32,429 nt of DNA from Rhodocyclaceae bacterium (GCA_025353195.1 JANXRC010000169.1:1-32429); one strand, 5' to 3'; positions 9,368 through 17,412 are shown, counted from the first letter of the stretch. Translations and numbers: made by a program. Notes: generated by a model from the sequence alone, not told the origin.

Positions 9368-10075
9368 ATGATGGTGCGCAACTGGATGCAGGCGAACCCG
9401 ACGGTCATCCCGAGCGACACGCTCGTATCGGAGGCGAAACGGATCATCAGCGAAAACAACCTGCACGCGCTGCCGGTGGTCGACAACGGAAAATTGCGTG
9501 GATTGGTGACCCGGGCCAACCTCCTGCGCATGGGCAGCTTTGTGCTGCGCACGCAGAATACCGACGAGTTCAACTTCTTTGTCACCCGGCTCAAGGTACG
9601 CGACATCATGGTCCGCAACCCGGCGACGATCCAGGCCGACGAGACCATGGAGCATTGCCTGCTCAAAGGCCAGGAACTTGGCGTGGCCCAACTGCCGGTA
9701 ATCGAAAAGGATCAGGTGGTGGGGGTCATTTCCGCCAATGAGATATTCCAGTTGGCCGCCCACTGCCTGGGTGCATGGGAGCGGCGCAGCGGTGTTACGC
9801 TGGCGCCCGTCAGATTGGGTCCCGGTGTACTCGGACGGATTGTCGACGTCGTCGAGGCGTCAGGGGCCGTGCTGCAGGCGGTGTACCCGGTTGGCCGCCA
9901 GGATGAGCAGACGGAATGGGGTTATCCGGAGAAAAGGGTCATCCTGCGCTTTCATGCCAGTGAAGGTCAGGATGTCGCGGCAGCACTGGAGGCTGCGGGA
10001 TTCCCGGTCATCGAATCAACGGAAATGCGGCACCCTGAATCACCGAAGTCGGAGCCGGAAAACAGCAAACACTGA
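9368..10075 (+). CDS. ppsC: Phenylphosphate synthase subunit C (tandem CBS domains)
   Basis: The 235-residue protein has two CBS domains (about residues 3-60 and 75-135), seen in VRNWMQANPTVIPSDTLVSEA and VRDIMVRNPATIQADETMEH, each ending in LPVV/LPVI followed by a strand. The remaining 95 residues look ACT-like. From the Thauera enzyme, subunit 3 (about 24 kDa, CBS) stimulates the phosphotransferase activity of PpsAB, and size and position fit. The start at 9368 follows AAGGAGA at 9354-9360; a second ATG at 9371 is also possible. It lies 26 bp after the UPF0261 gene. It is separated from ppsAB by two genes, a cluster order also seen in known phenol degraders. Confidence 0.88.
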   Translation: MMVRNWMQANPTVIPSDTLVSEAKRIISENNLHALPVVDNGKLRGLVTRANLLRMGSFVLRTQNTDEFNFFVTRLKVRDIMVRNPATIQADETMEHCLLKGQELGVAQLPVIEKDQVVGVISANEIFQLAAHCLGAWERRSGVTLAPVRLGPGVLGRIVDVVEASGAVLQAVYPVGRQDEQTEWGYPEKRVILRFHASEGQDVAAALEAAGFPVIESTEMRHPESPKSEPENSKH

Positions 10076-10203
10076 CAAGCATCGACAGCCGTGAAACAAT
10101 GTGCCTGCCATTCGTGACAGTCGGCGCTGGCACGACGGCGACCCTTCGACGGCCAGCGACGGTGCGGGCCGTGCAGACCGGAATCTGACGCAAGGACAAG
10201 ACA

Positions 10204-10794
10204 ATGAAACTGGTAGTCGGCATCTCGGGGGCCAGCGGCGCCATCTACGGACTGAGGATTCTGGAGGTGCTCAAGCAGGTCGGGGTGGAAACGCATCTGG
10301 TGATGTCGGATTCCGCCAAGCGCACGATCGTGTATGAAACCGACTACACGATTGATGCCGTCAAGAAGCTCGCCAGCCATGTGCACGACAATAACGACGT
10401 CGGCGCCTGCATCTCGTCCGGCTCGTTCAGGCACGACGGCATGGTGATCGCTCCGTGTTCGATCAAGACACTTTCGGCGCTGGCCCACTCGTTCAATACT
10501 AACCTGCTGATCCGCTCCGCCGATGTCACGCTCAAGGAACGACGCAAGCTGGTGCTGATGATCCGCGAGACCCCGTTGCATCTCGGGCACCTGCGGCTTA
10601 TGACGCAGGTGACTGAGATCGGGGCAGTGCTGGTACCACCGCTGCCGGCCTTCTATCATCAGCCAAAGACCCTCGATGACATCATCAATCAGTCGGTCAA
10701 CAAGGCGCTCGATCAGTTCAACCTGGGTGTGGAACTCAACTTGTTCCAGCGCTGGACAGGCAATGAAGAGCGCGAACGCGCCAAGTCACTGTAG
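10204..10794 (+). CDS. ubiX: UbiX-family flavin prenyltransferase
   Basis: The 196-residue protein prenylates reduced FMN to give the cofactor for UbiD enzymes. The N-terminal GISGASGAIYG motif binds the flavin phosphate. The middle APCSIKTLSALAHSFNTNLL and the RSADVTLKERRKLVLMIRETPLH segment match the family, as does the C-terminal PPLPAFYHQPKTLDDII. Its length is typical. AAGGA at 10192-10196 supports the ATG at 10204. The 128 bp from ppsC to this gene contain no other frame I can support. A dedicated UbiX beside the UbiD gene suggests that cofactor supply for the carboxylase is co-induced. A role in ubiquinone synthesis is less likely, given the location. Confidence 0.93.
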   Translation: MKLVVGISGASGAIYGLRILEVLKQVGVETHLVMSDSAKRTIVYETDYTIDAVKKLASHVHDNNDVGACISSGSFRHDGMVIAPCSIKTLSALAHSFNTNLLIRSADVTLKERRKLVLMIRETPLHLGHLRLMTQVTEIGAVLVPPLPAFYHQPKTLDDIINQSVNKALDQFNLGVELNLFQRWTGNEERERAKSL

Positions 10795-10835
10795 CGTCGC
10801 GACGGTACTCGGATGAAACGCAGGATCGGTCTTGA

Positions 10836-11360
10836 ATGACAGCCCAACATTGCAGCCAGTGCGGGTCACGCATGGTTTTGGCGACCATCGGTGAGCGGCC
10901 GCGCGAACAGTGCCCGGTATGCGGCTTCATTGCCTGGCGCAACCCGGCGCCGGTGGCGATGGCCGTGATCGAGCACGAGCAGCAACTGGTGTTGATCCGC
11001 CGCAGCGATGCGCCCCTCGCCGGCTATTGGGCGCCACCGGCAGGTTACGTGGAGACCGGCGAGTCGGTACCCGAGGCAGTGATACGTGAGGCCCGCGAGG
11101 AATGCGGACTGGAAATAGCCCTCGATGAACTGGCCGGCGTCTACTCCCAGGCCGACGTCGAGGTGCTGATCGTCGCCTATCGGGCCCACTCGACCGGCGG
11201 GCGCCTGATCGCCGGTGACGACGCCAGCGACGCCCAACTGTTTGCCGCCGGACAGATGCCGGCACAGACAGCCCCGGTGGCCGGCACGGCAACCGACTGC
11301 TGGCTGCATGGCGTGATCCTTGACGTGACCGCACGCTGGCAACAGGCCATGCGTCGATAA
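10836..11360 (+). CDS. Nudix hydrolase with N-terminal zinc ribbon
   Basis: The 174-residue protein begins with a four-cysteine zinc-ribbon (CSQC at 6-9, CPVC about 20 residues later). A complete Nudix box follows: G-x5-E-x7-REAREECGL, starting at GYVETGE. It belongs with NUDIX/zinc-ribbon proteins of the NudC-like or ADP-ribose type, and the substrate is unknown. A MutT-like gene follows the ubiX-like gene in the Thauera aromatica phenol cluster (from memory of that cluster), so its presence here is probably conserved rather than accidental. It might clean up a nucleotide by-product of phenylphosphate synthase, but that is speculation. It sits 41 bp after ubiX, and no strong ribosome site is visible. 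Confidence 0.85.
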   Translation: MTAQHCSQCGSRMVLATIGERPREQCPVCGFIAWRNPAPVAMAVIEHEQQLVLIRRSDAPLAGYWAPPAGYVETGESVPEAVIREAREECGLEIALDELAGVYSQADVEVLIVAYRAHSTGGRLIAGDDASDAQLFAAGQMPAQTAPVAGTATDCWLHGVILDVTARWQQAMRR

Positions 11361-11365
11361 GAAAA

Positions 11366-11854
11366 ATGACACCCAACATCACCCCGACCCTTGCGAAAGA
11401 ACTGATTGGCTACCTGCGCCCCGGCGCACCGGCCCTGATGCTCACCACGGGCGCGGACGGCTACGCCAGCTCGGCCTATACGTGGGTGATGGTGATGGAC
11501 GCGACGCGGTTGCGCTTCGCTGTCGACCTCGGCAGTTCGGCCATGGAAAACCTGCGACGCACCAGTCAGGTATCGATTCAGATCATCGGTCCGGGCGATA
11601 TCTGTTTTTTGGTCAAGGGCAAGGCGCACCAGGTCAAGGAGCGCATCGAGGCCGCGGCACCTGCGTCGGTCATGCTCTGGGAAATGCAGGTCGTGGCTGC
11701 CAAGGATCAGTCCTGGCCGGGAGTCACGATGACGGCGCTGAAATATGAATGGCCCACCACCAAGCGTGAGGCCATGCTCAAGATGGAACAGGCGGTGTAC
11801 GCAGAAATGCGCGAATCACTGCCCGAACCGACTCGTAGTTCCCCTTCCCGATAA
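11366..11854 (+). CDS. PNPOx-fold family protein in the phenol operon
   Basis: The 162-residue protein shows the split-barrel flavin-binding pattern, beginning with KELIGYLRPGAPALMLTTGADGYASSAYTWVMVMD and followed by LGSSAMENLRRTSQVSIQIIG. The sequence is distinct from that of the PNPOx-like protein at 780-1247. Neither the ligand nor the reaction can be predicted. It starts five bases after the Nudix stop, so the two are co-translated. Possible roles include FMN handling for the UbiX/UbiD pair or reduction of an aromatic by-product, but nothing in the sequence decides this. Confidence 0.75.
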   Translation: MTPNITPTLAKELIGYLRPGAPALMLTTGADGYASSAYTWVMVMDATRLRFAVDLGSSAMENLRRTSQVSIQIIGPGDICFLVKGKAHQVKERIEAAAPASVMLWEMQVVAAKDQSWPGVTMTALKYEWPTTKREAMLKMEQAVYAEMRESLPEPTRSSPSR

Positions 11855-11867
11855 TGGCAAAAAGCAC

Positions 11868-13166
11868 ATGACGTATTTTGACGAAGCGATCGAAACGCTA
11901 CCGCGAGAGCAACTGGCAGCCTTGCAATTGAAGAAATTGCAAACGATGCTGGCCGAACTGTGGGGCAAGAACCAGTTCTACACCAACAAATGGAGGGCCG
12001 CCGGCGTGCAGCCGTCCGACATCAAGTCGCTGGATAACCTGGCGCGCCTGCCCCTGACCAAAAAGGGGGAACTGATGGATGACCAGGCCGCCCACGGCCC
12101 TTTCGGCACCAACCTGACCTATCCAGTCGAAGCCTACGTGCGCATGCACCAGACCTCGGGTACCACCGGCGTACCGCTGAAGGTCATGGACACCCACGAG
12201 TCGTGGGACTGGTGGGGGCGCTGCTGGGGGCATGTGCTGGCCGGCGCCGGCGTCACTGCCTCGGATCGCCTGTTCATGGCCTTTGGCTTCGGCCCGTTCA
12301 TCGGCTTCTGGGCCGCCGTCGAAGGCGCGCGGAAGGTCGGCGCCGTGATGATTCCCGGAGGCGGTCGCGATTCGCAACAGCGCCTCGAATTGATGCGTGA
12401 AGCCGGCGCAACAGTACTGTGTTGCACGCCGACCTATGCCTTGCGGCTGGCCGAGGTCGCCCGCGACATCGGCTTCGACATCAGCACGATCCCGATGAAA
12501 GCCACGGTTCACGCGGGCGAACCCGGTGCCAACGTACCGGCCACCAAACAACGCATCGAAGCGGCGTGGTCAGCCCAGTGCTTCGATCACGCGGGCGCTT
12601 CGGAAGTCGGCGCCCATTCCTTCGAATGCCACATGCAACCCGGTGGCACGCATCTGATCGAGAGCGAATACATCGCCGAAGTGATCAATCCGCTGACAGG
12701 TGAAGCCGTAGCGCCGGGCGACCGCGGCGAACTGGTGATTACCAATCTCGGGCGCTGGGGCTTCCCGGTGATCCGCTATCGTACCGGCGACCTGGTGCGG
12801 GTTAATGCCGACCGCTGCGACTGCGGTCGCACGTTCTTGCGCTTCGAAGGCGGCATTCTGGGTCGGGCCGACGACATGGTGACCGTGCGCGGCGTCAACG
12901 TCTTCCCGGCCGGAGTTGAGAACATCATCCGCAAGTTTACCGAGGTGGACGAGTTCCGCATCACGGTGAACAAGGTCAAGCAGATGGACGAAATGGACAT
13001 CGAAGTGGAACTGTGCGAGGGAGCCGACCCCGAAGTGGTGCACGAAATAGCCATGAAACTCGACTCGATGCTGGCATTCCGTCCACGAGTACACCACGTC
13101 GCGCACAACACGCTGCCGCGCTTCGAGATGAAGGCCAAGCGTTTCCATGTGAAACTCGATGAATGA
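11868..13166 (+). CDS. PaaK-family aryl-CoA ligase (phenylacetate-CoA ligase-like)
   Basis: The 432-residue adenylate-forming enzyme belongs to the PaaK group. It has the P-loop motif QTSGTTGVPLKV (TSGTTG at 96-101), the acceptor motif HAGASEVG, the VIRYRTGDLVRV segment and the CDCG pair after it, and a C-terminal AMP-binding domain ending in RFEMKAKRF. PaaK members activate phenylacetate and related aryl acids. In this operon 4-hydroxybenzoate, the expected carboxylation product, is the likely substrate. The known 4-hydroxybenzoate-CoA ligase of Thauera is of the benzoate-CoA ligase type, so this would be a different solution. I chose the ATG at 11868 because MTYFDEAIETLPREQL is a typical PaaK start. 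It lies 13 bp after the previous stop, without a clear ribosome site. Confidence 0.87.
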   Translation: MTYFDEAIETLPREQLAALQLKKLQTMLAELWGKNQFYTNKWRAAGVQPSDIKSLDNLARLPLTKKGELMDDQAAHGPFGTNLTYPVEAYVRMHQTSGTTGVPLKVMDTHESWDWWGRCWGHVLAGAGVTASDRLFMAFGFGPFIGFWAAVEGARKVGAVMIPGGGRDSQQRLELMREAGATVLCCTPTYALRLAEVARDIGFDISTIPMKATVHAGEPGANVPATKQRIEAAWSAQCFDHAGASEVGAHSFECHMQPGGTHLIESEYIAEVINPLTGEAVAPGDRGELVITNLGRWGFPVIRYRTGDLVRVNADRCDCGRTFLRFEGGILGRADDMVTVRGVNVFPAGVENIIRKFTEVDEFRITVNKVKQMDEMDIEVELCEGADPEVVHEIAMKLDSMLAFRPRVHHVAHNTLPRFEMKAKRFHVKLDE

Positions 13167-13888
13167 CGAGCCGGACACCGCCTGATACGGTCATCTACGC
13201 CATCGGCGACATTCACGGTCGTCTTGATCTGCTTGCGGCGATTCATGACCGCATCGAGACAGACGCGCGTCAGCGAGCGGCGCGACGCAGACTGGTGGTT
13301 TATCTCGGCGATTACGTCAGTCGTGGCGAAGATTCCCGCCGCGTGGTGGACCGGGTACGGGAATGGCTGCCGGACGGCTTCGGGCGAATTGCCCTCAAAG
13401 GCAATCACGAGGACCTGCTGGTGCGCTTTGTCGACGGTGAAATCGATGCCGGGCGACACTGGTTCGACTATGGCGGTCTCGATACCCTGGCCCACTATGG
13501 CGTTGCCATCGGTGACCGACACGCCCGCGATGACGCAAGCGTCGCCATCCTGCGCGATCGCTTTGCTGCCGCCCTGCCGCACTCGCATCTGGGCTTTTTC
13601 AGATCCCTGCCGGTCAGCTATCGGGCCGGCGACTACTTCTTCGTTCACGGTGGCGTACGTCCCCGCGTGCCGCTGGACGAGCAGAGCAATCACGACTGCA
13701 TGTGGATCCGCAAAGCCTTCCTGGATTCCGACGACGATCATGGAGCCGTCGTTGTGCATGGTCACAGCATCTCGGAAAAGCCCGTGGTGCGCCACAACCG
13801 GATCGGCATCGATACCGGGGCCTACCGTAGCGGGGTGCTGACCTGCCTCGTACTCGATGGCACGTGCAGAGAGTTCCTGCAGACCTAA
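13163..13888 (+). CDS. PP2A/diadenosine-tetraphosphatase-like metallophosphatase
   Basis: The 241-residue calcineurin-like phosphoesterase has the full metal-site set: GDIHG (residues 15-19), GDYVSRG, GNHE, HGGV and VHGHS. This places it with bacterial PrpA/lambda-type serine/threonine phosphatases and the ApaH-like group. Its ATG overlaps the ligase stop (ATGA), so it is the last gene of the phenol operon. The reference phenylphosphate carboxylase has a HAD-type phosphatase subunit (PpcD) that is not present here. This gene might supply a phosphatase activity or act on another phosphorylated product, but it is from an unrelated fold, so this is only a positional inference. Phosphoprotein regulation is the alternative. 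Confidence 0.87.
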   Translation: MTSRTPPDTVIYAIGDIHGRLDLLAAIHDRIETDARQRAARRRLVVYLGDYVSRGEDSRRVVDRVREWLPDGFGRIALKGNHEDLLVRFVDGEIDAGRHWFDYGGLDTLAHYGVAIGDRHARDDASVAILRDRFAAALPHSHLGFFRSLPVSYRAGDYFFVHGGVRPRVPLDEQSNHDCMWIRKAFLDSDDDHGAVVVHGHSISEKPVVRHNRIGIDTGAYRSGVLTCLVLDGTCREFLQT

Positions 13889-13907
13889 GCGCTGCACTTC
13901 CAATTAT

Positions 13908-13936
13908 TTGACTTCAATCTATGATCTCCCTACCAT
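13908..13936 (+). promoter_or_regulatory. Possible sigma-70 promoter upstream of marR
   Basis: TTGACT at 13908-13913 and TACCAT at 13931-13936 are 17 bp apart. If used, the transcript would carry the hairpin at 14048-14081 in its leader. Support is from consensus match only (5/6 and 4/6). Confidence 0.35.
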
Positions 13937-14047
13937 GGAGAGGGAATTGTCCTGCACTTGAACTCGGGAAGGATCCGTCAAAGACCCGGTTCCCCTGCGA
14001 CGAATGACTCAAGACACGGTGCCCGAACCGGTGTGCCTCAACAAGCG

Positions 14048-14081
14048 GCATGGGCCGCCGGGGAGACCCGGCGGCCCATGC
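14048..14081 (+). terminator. Strong GC-rich hairpin, probable terminator of the phenol operon
   Basis: A perfect 15-bp stem (14048-14062 with 14067-14081) encloses a GAGA tetraloop of the GNRA type. Only a short pyrimidine stretch (CTCTCAC) follows, so intrinsic termination may be partial. It sits 160 bp after the phosphatase and 38 bp before the MarR gene, so it could also act as a leader element of marR. Confidence 0.55.
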
Positions 14082-14118
14082 TCTCACGTAGTGCCCTACG
14101 CACGCTGAACCCTAAACA

Positions 14119-14589
14119 ATGACGCCCGACAAGACACCTGAAAAAACCAAGAATGCACGGCTCGACCTCGGGGTCTTGCCTGGCCTGGTCGGTTACCAGC
14201 TACGCATGGCACAAATCGCCTTGTTTCGCGATTTTGCCAAAGGCCCGGGAGAGCATGACGTCACACCCGGTCTGTTCGGCGTTCTCGTCATCATCGAAGC
14301 CAATCCCGACCTCAAGCAAAGCGATCTTGCCCGCGCCACCCACCTCGATCGTTCAACGGTGGTAACGGTCATCGACAATCTCGAGCGGCGTGGTCTGGTC
14401 GAACGACGGGCGGCCTTGCACGACCGCCGCGCCAATGCCATCCGATTGACGGCCGAGGGTAGCGCCCTGCTGCGCAAGCTCAAGCGTCAGGTGACGCAAC
14501 ACGAACAGCGGCTGATCCAGAATTTCAGCGCTACCGAACGAGAGGCCTTCCTGACGCTGCTGCAGAAAGTGTTCCCCGAACACCGCTGA
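14119..14589 (+). CDS. MarR-family transcriptional regulator
   Basis: The 156-residue protein has a winged helix-turn-helix: PDLKQSDLARATHLDRSTVVTVIDNLERRGLVERR (about residues 55-92) followed by the wing DRRANAIRLTAEG. The N- and C-terminal helices are of the dimerisation type. MarR proteins in aromatic catabolism (BadR, CouR, FerC) respond to aryl-CoA thioesters, so an effector of that kind is likely but unproven. It lies upstream of the AOR-family gene and near the feruloyl-CoA synthase operon, either of which may be its target. No Shine-Dalgarno site is visible before its ATG. Confidence 0.88.
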   Translation: MTPDKTPEKTKNARLDLGVLPGLVGYQLRMAQIALFRDFAKGPGEHDVTPGLFGVLVIIEANPDLKQSDLARATHLDRSTVVTVIDNLERRGLVERRAALHDRRANAIRLTAEGSALLRKLKRQVTQHEQRLIQNFSATEREAFLTLLQKVFPEHR

Positions 14590-14649
14590 TTTCTCCCTGG
14601 CAGCGATCGCCATCGAGGCCATGCTTGGCGAGTGTTCGGCCAATATAGA

Positions 14650-14678
14650 TGGACATCAAACAATCAGTGTATTATATT
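14650..14678 (+). promoter_or_regulatory. Sigma-70 promoter of the AOR-family gene, with inverted repeat
   Basis: TGGACA (14650-14655) and TATATT (14673-14678) are 17 bp apart, each 5/6 to consensus. The heptamer CAATATA at 14641-14647 is repeated inverted as TATATTG at 14673-14679, overlapping the -10, and CATCAA/TTGATG (14654-14659, 14677-14682) is a second pair. This is a plausible operator for the adjacent MarR protein. Confidence 0.6.
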
Positions 14679-14716
14679 GATGATGCTTCTCGGATTGCCA
14701 CTATGGGGAATGGGCG

Positions 14717-17041
14717 ATGGGCGTCAGAAACAAGGTCGATCTGTTGTGCGCACGGATGCACGACGCACCGCAGTACCCAACCCAGGGCGCGGTACTCTTC
14801 GTCGATCTCGAACGCCGTGAAACCCGCAGCAAGTACCTTCCAGCGGAAATCATGCGCACCTTTCTCGGTGGCCGCGGAGCGAACATGGCGCTCCTCTACA
14901 ACCTGCTGCAGGAGGACCAGGACGCGCTGGATCCGGAGATCCCGCTGATCTTCGGCGCCGGCACACTGACCGGAGGCATGCCCTCGGCCACCCGGGGCAA
15001 CTTCACCAGCCGTTCCCCCGACAGCTACGCCTTTCTCGACTCCAGCGCGGGCGACTATTTCCCCGCCTTCACCAAGCGCCTCGGCTATGACCATATCGTC
15101 CTCTATGGTCTTGCGCCGCAATGGACCCTGTTGAAGATGTCCCGTGACTCGATCGAGTTCCTCGACGCAACATCCTATGTCGGGTTGGACAATCTCGACA
15201 CCGCCGCCGCCATCGAACGCGACTTCCATTGCACCGAACGCAAGGACATGGCGCTCGCCCGCATTACCAGCGCAGGAGAGAATCTGGTCCTCTGCAGCGG
15301 CATCATGGGCGGCATCAAGTCGATCTGGGCGCGCGGCGGCGGCGGCGCCAAAATGGGGTCGTTGCGACTGAAAGCCATCATGATTCAAGGCAAACCGTCC
15401 GAGGCGCCGATGCAGAAGGAACTTAAAGGACACAACAAGATCATCGGCCGCAAGATAACCTCGACCTCGGTGATCAAGAATGCCCTCAAGCAGGTAGGCA
15501 CCCCTTTCCTCTACAAGCCCTCGCGCGTGCTCGGCGCGCTGGGCACCCTCAACAACCAGACCACCGCCTGGCACGACTCACTCGATGCCGACAATTTTGA
15601 TCCCTATCGCCCAGCCATGGACGGCTGTTTCAAGTGCCCGGTGCAATGTCGCAACCAGAACGACATGACGCCGGAGGGCAAGGGCGGCTGGGGTTCGGCC
15701 GCATTGATGGGACTCAAAGGCAACGCCAGTTACGACAAGGCCCAGGCGGATGTAGAGCACCACAAGCTGCGCACCTACAACGGCATCAAGGGCGATGGCC
15801 ATTTCGACAAGTACGACAAGGGCGACGGCCCCGAGTACGTAACCTTGGGCAAATTCGGTCCGATGATCGGCCTGCGCGAGCCGGAACAGGTGCTGCGGCT
15901 CAACAACATCCTCAACGACCTCGGCCTCGATTCCGCTTCCACCGGCAGCGCCATTGCCTGGGCCATGGAACTGTGGCAACGCGGCATCATCGATGGCAGC
16001 CACACCGGCGGCATCGATTTGTCCTGGGGCAACTACGACACCGTCGAAAAGCTGCTGTTCATGACCGCCAAACGCGAGGGCTTCGGCGACACTATCGCCG
16101 ACTCGGCGCGGGCCGTCGAACGCGGCAAATATACGGCGGAAGCGCTCGACTACCGGATGGCGGTCAAGGGGCTGTTCCAGTCCGATCCCCACGATGCCCG
16201 CATCCTCAAGGCCTTCGCCCTCGGCCTCGCGGTCGCTACGCGCGGCATGGATCACCTGCGCAACCGGGTCACGCTGGAGATCAACGCGAGCATCAACGAC
16301 GATGCCCCGTTCAAGGCCGAACTCTATGGCGGCACCGTGGCGCCGCAGCCAAACAGCTACGAGGGCAAGGAAATTGCCGTGCGCCGTTGCGAGAACACCT
16401 TTGCCGTCGGCGACTCGATTGGCATGTGCCGCTTCAACACCAAACTGTTCAACTCGCCCACCTTGCCCGACTGCAGCGATTTTGCGGTTCAGGTCGGCAC
16501 ACTGACAGGACACCCGATGACGGCCGAGGAAATGGACGAGATTGGCCGCAACATCACGGGCCTCGAGCACCTGCTCAATTTCCGTCTGGGGCTGCGCGCC
16601 AGCGATGACACCCTGCCCCGCCGCTGGTTCGACGAATCCATCGACACCGGGCCGTTCAAGGGCGAAATGATCGACCGCAAGCAGTTCGAATCGATGAAGG
16701 CACGCTTTTACGAACTGACCGGCCTCAACAGCGAAGGTGTTCCGCACGCCAATTGGCACCAGCAACTGGCGCTGGCGACTACCGGTTTTGCGCTGCATGT
16801 CGAACTGCCCAGACCTCTGCCTGGCGCTCCGGAGGGATCGATCGTAATCGACCAGCCGGTGGCCAACGTAAGCGAACTCCGCCGTGCGCTGCGACGCCAC
16901 CTGCCCGAAGCGCTTACTGCGCTGGATGATCCGTCATGGAATATCACGGTCAATGGCGAGACGCTGTTAGCCGGAGAAATCAGCAAAGCCCTGAGCAGTG
17001 GTGACCGGGTGCAACTGGCGACCATCATTGCGGGCGGCTGA
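14717..17041 (+). CDS. Aldehyde:ferredoxin oxidoreductase-family protein with C-terminal MoaD/ThiS-like domain
   Basis: The 774-residue protein belongs to the AOR family of tungsten-bis-pyranopterin enzymes. The N-terminal domain (about 25-240) has GGRGANMALL and the Gly-rich ARGGGGAKMGS loop. Cys304, Cys307 and Cys311 (CFKCPVQC) plus Cys571 (GMCRFN) fit the [4Fe-4S] ligand set CxxCxxxC...C. The last 80 residues are additional: VANVSELRRALRRHLPEAL, NITVNGETL and a terminal GDRVQLATIIAGG, the pattern of a MoaD/ThiS beta-grasp sulfur carrier ending in free Gly-Gly. Likely reactions are aldehyde/acid interconversion or a related low-potential step, with an unknown substrate. No ferredoxin or AorA-type partner lies nearby. 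The ATG at 14717 follows a GGGGA stretch; MHDAPQ at 14756 is a weaker alternative. Confidence 0.88.
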   Translation: MGVRNKVDLLCARMHDAPQYPTQGAVLFVDLERRETRSKYLPAEIMRTFLGGRGANMALLYNLLQEDQDALDPEIPLIFGAGTLTGGMPSATRGNFTSRSPDSYAFLDSSAGDYFPAFTKRLGYDHIVLYGLAPQWTLLKMSRDSIEFLDATSYVGLDNLDTAAAIERDFHCTERKDMALARITSAGENLVLCSGIMGGIKSIWARGGGGAKMGSLRLKAIMIQGKPSEAPMQKELKGHNKIIGRKITSTSVIKNALKQVGTPFLYKPSRVLGALGTLNNQTTAWHDSLDADNFDPYRPAMDGCFKCPVQCRNQNDMTPEGKGGWGSAALMGLKGNASYDKAQADVEHHKLRTYNGIKGDGHFDKYDKGDGPEYVTLGKFGPMIGLREPEQVLRLNNILNDLGLDSASTGSAIAWAMELWQRGIIDGSHTGGIDLSWGNYDTVEKLLFMTAKREGFGDTIADSARAVERGKYTAEALDYRMAVKGLFQSDPHDARILKAFALGLAVATRGMDHLRNRVTLEINASINDDAPFKAELYGGTVAPQPNSYEGKEIAVRRCENTFAVGDSIGMCRFNTKLFNSPTLPDCSDFAVQVGTLTGHPMTAEEMDEIGRNITGLEHLLNFRLGLRASDDTLPRRWFDESIDTGPFKGEMIDRKQFESMKARFYELTGLNSEGVPHANWHQQLALATTGFALHVELPRPLPGAPEGSIVIDQPVANVSELRRALRRHLPEALTALDDPSWNITVNGETLLAGEISKALSSGDRVQLATIIAGG

Positions 17042-17154
17042 GACAGCGTACCGGGGCTGGTGGCTATCTGTTTACCTCGGTTGCAGTTGATTGGGCTATG
17101 ATGAATTCGCTGATCGCAGAAATCGGCCCAACCCATATTTCATCGGAGGTGACC

Positions 17155-17382
17155 ATGGCAAAGAAGTCGAAGGATGAAAATCAAGTCTATAAAATCGTCG
17201 AGGTTGTAGGTTCCAGCCCCACTTCCTGGGAAGATGCCGCTCGTGCGGCTGTCGAATCAGCCGCCAAGAGCCTGCGTGATCTGCGGGTCGCTGAAATCAC
17301 CAAGCTGGACATGAAACTGGATAACGGCAAGGTGGTGGCCTATCGCGCACGCGTTTCCATGTCGTTCAAGTACGAAGACTGA
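17155..17382 (+). CDS. Dodecin, flavin-storage protein
   Basis: At 75 residues this is a typical dodecin length. The protein forms a dodecameric shell that binds riboflavin or FMN between tryptophan pairs; the tryptophan is in SPTSWEDAARAAV. The sheet strands VYKIVEVVGSS and VVAYRARVSMSFKYED match the family. GGAGGT at 17145-17150 clearly supports the ATG at 17155. A 94-codon frame from 17098 would add an unlikely leader. In this flavin-heavy neighbourhood (prenyl-FMN, acyl-CoA dehydrogenase) flavin buffering makes sense, though dodecin is common in many bacteria. It probably has its own promoter in the 113 bp after the AOR gene, but I could not assign one. Confidence 0.93.
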   Translation: MAKKSKDENQVYKIVEVVGSSPTSWEDAARAAVESAAKSLRDLRVAEITKLDMKLDNGKVVAYRARVSMSFKYED

Positions 17383-17412
17383 GCTGAGCAAACACGCTCG
17401 GGGCCTTACCAG

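Noticed and set aside
17071-17102. Possible promoter of the dodecin gene
   Set aside because: TTTACC and TATGAT are 20 bp apart, too far for a credible sigma-70 promoter.
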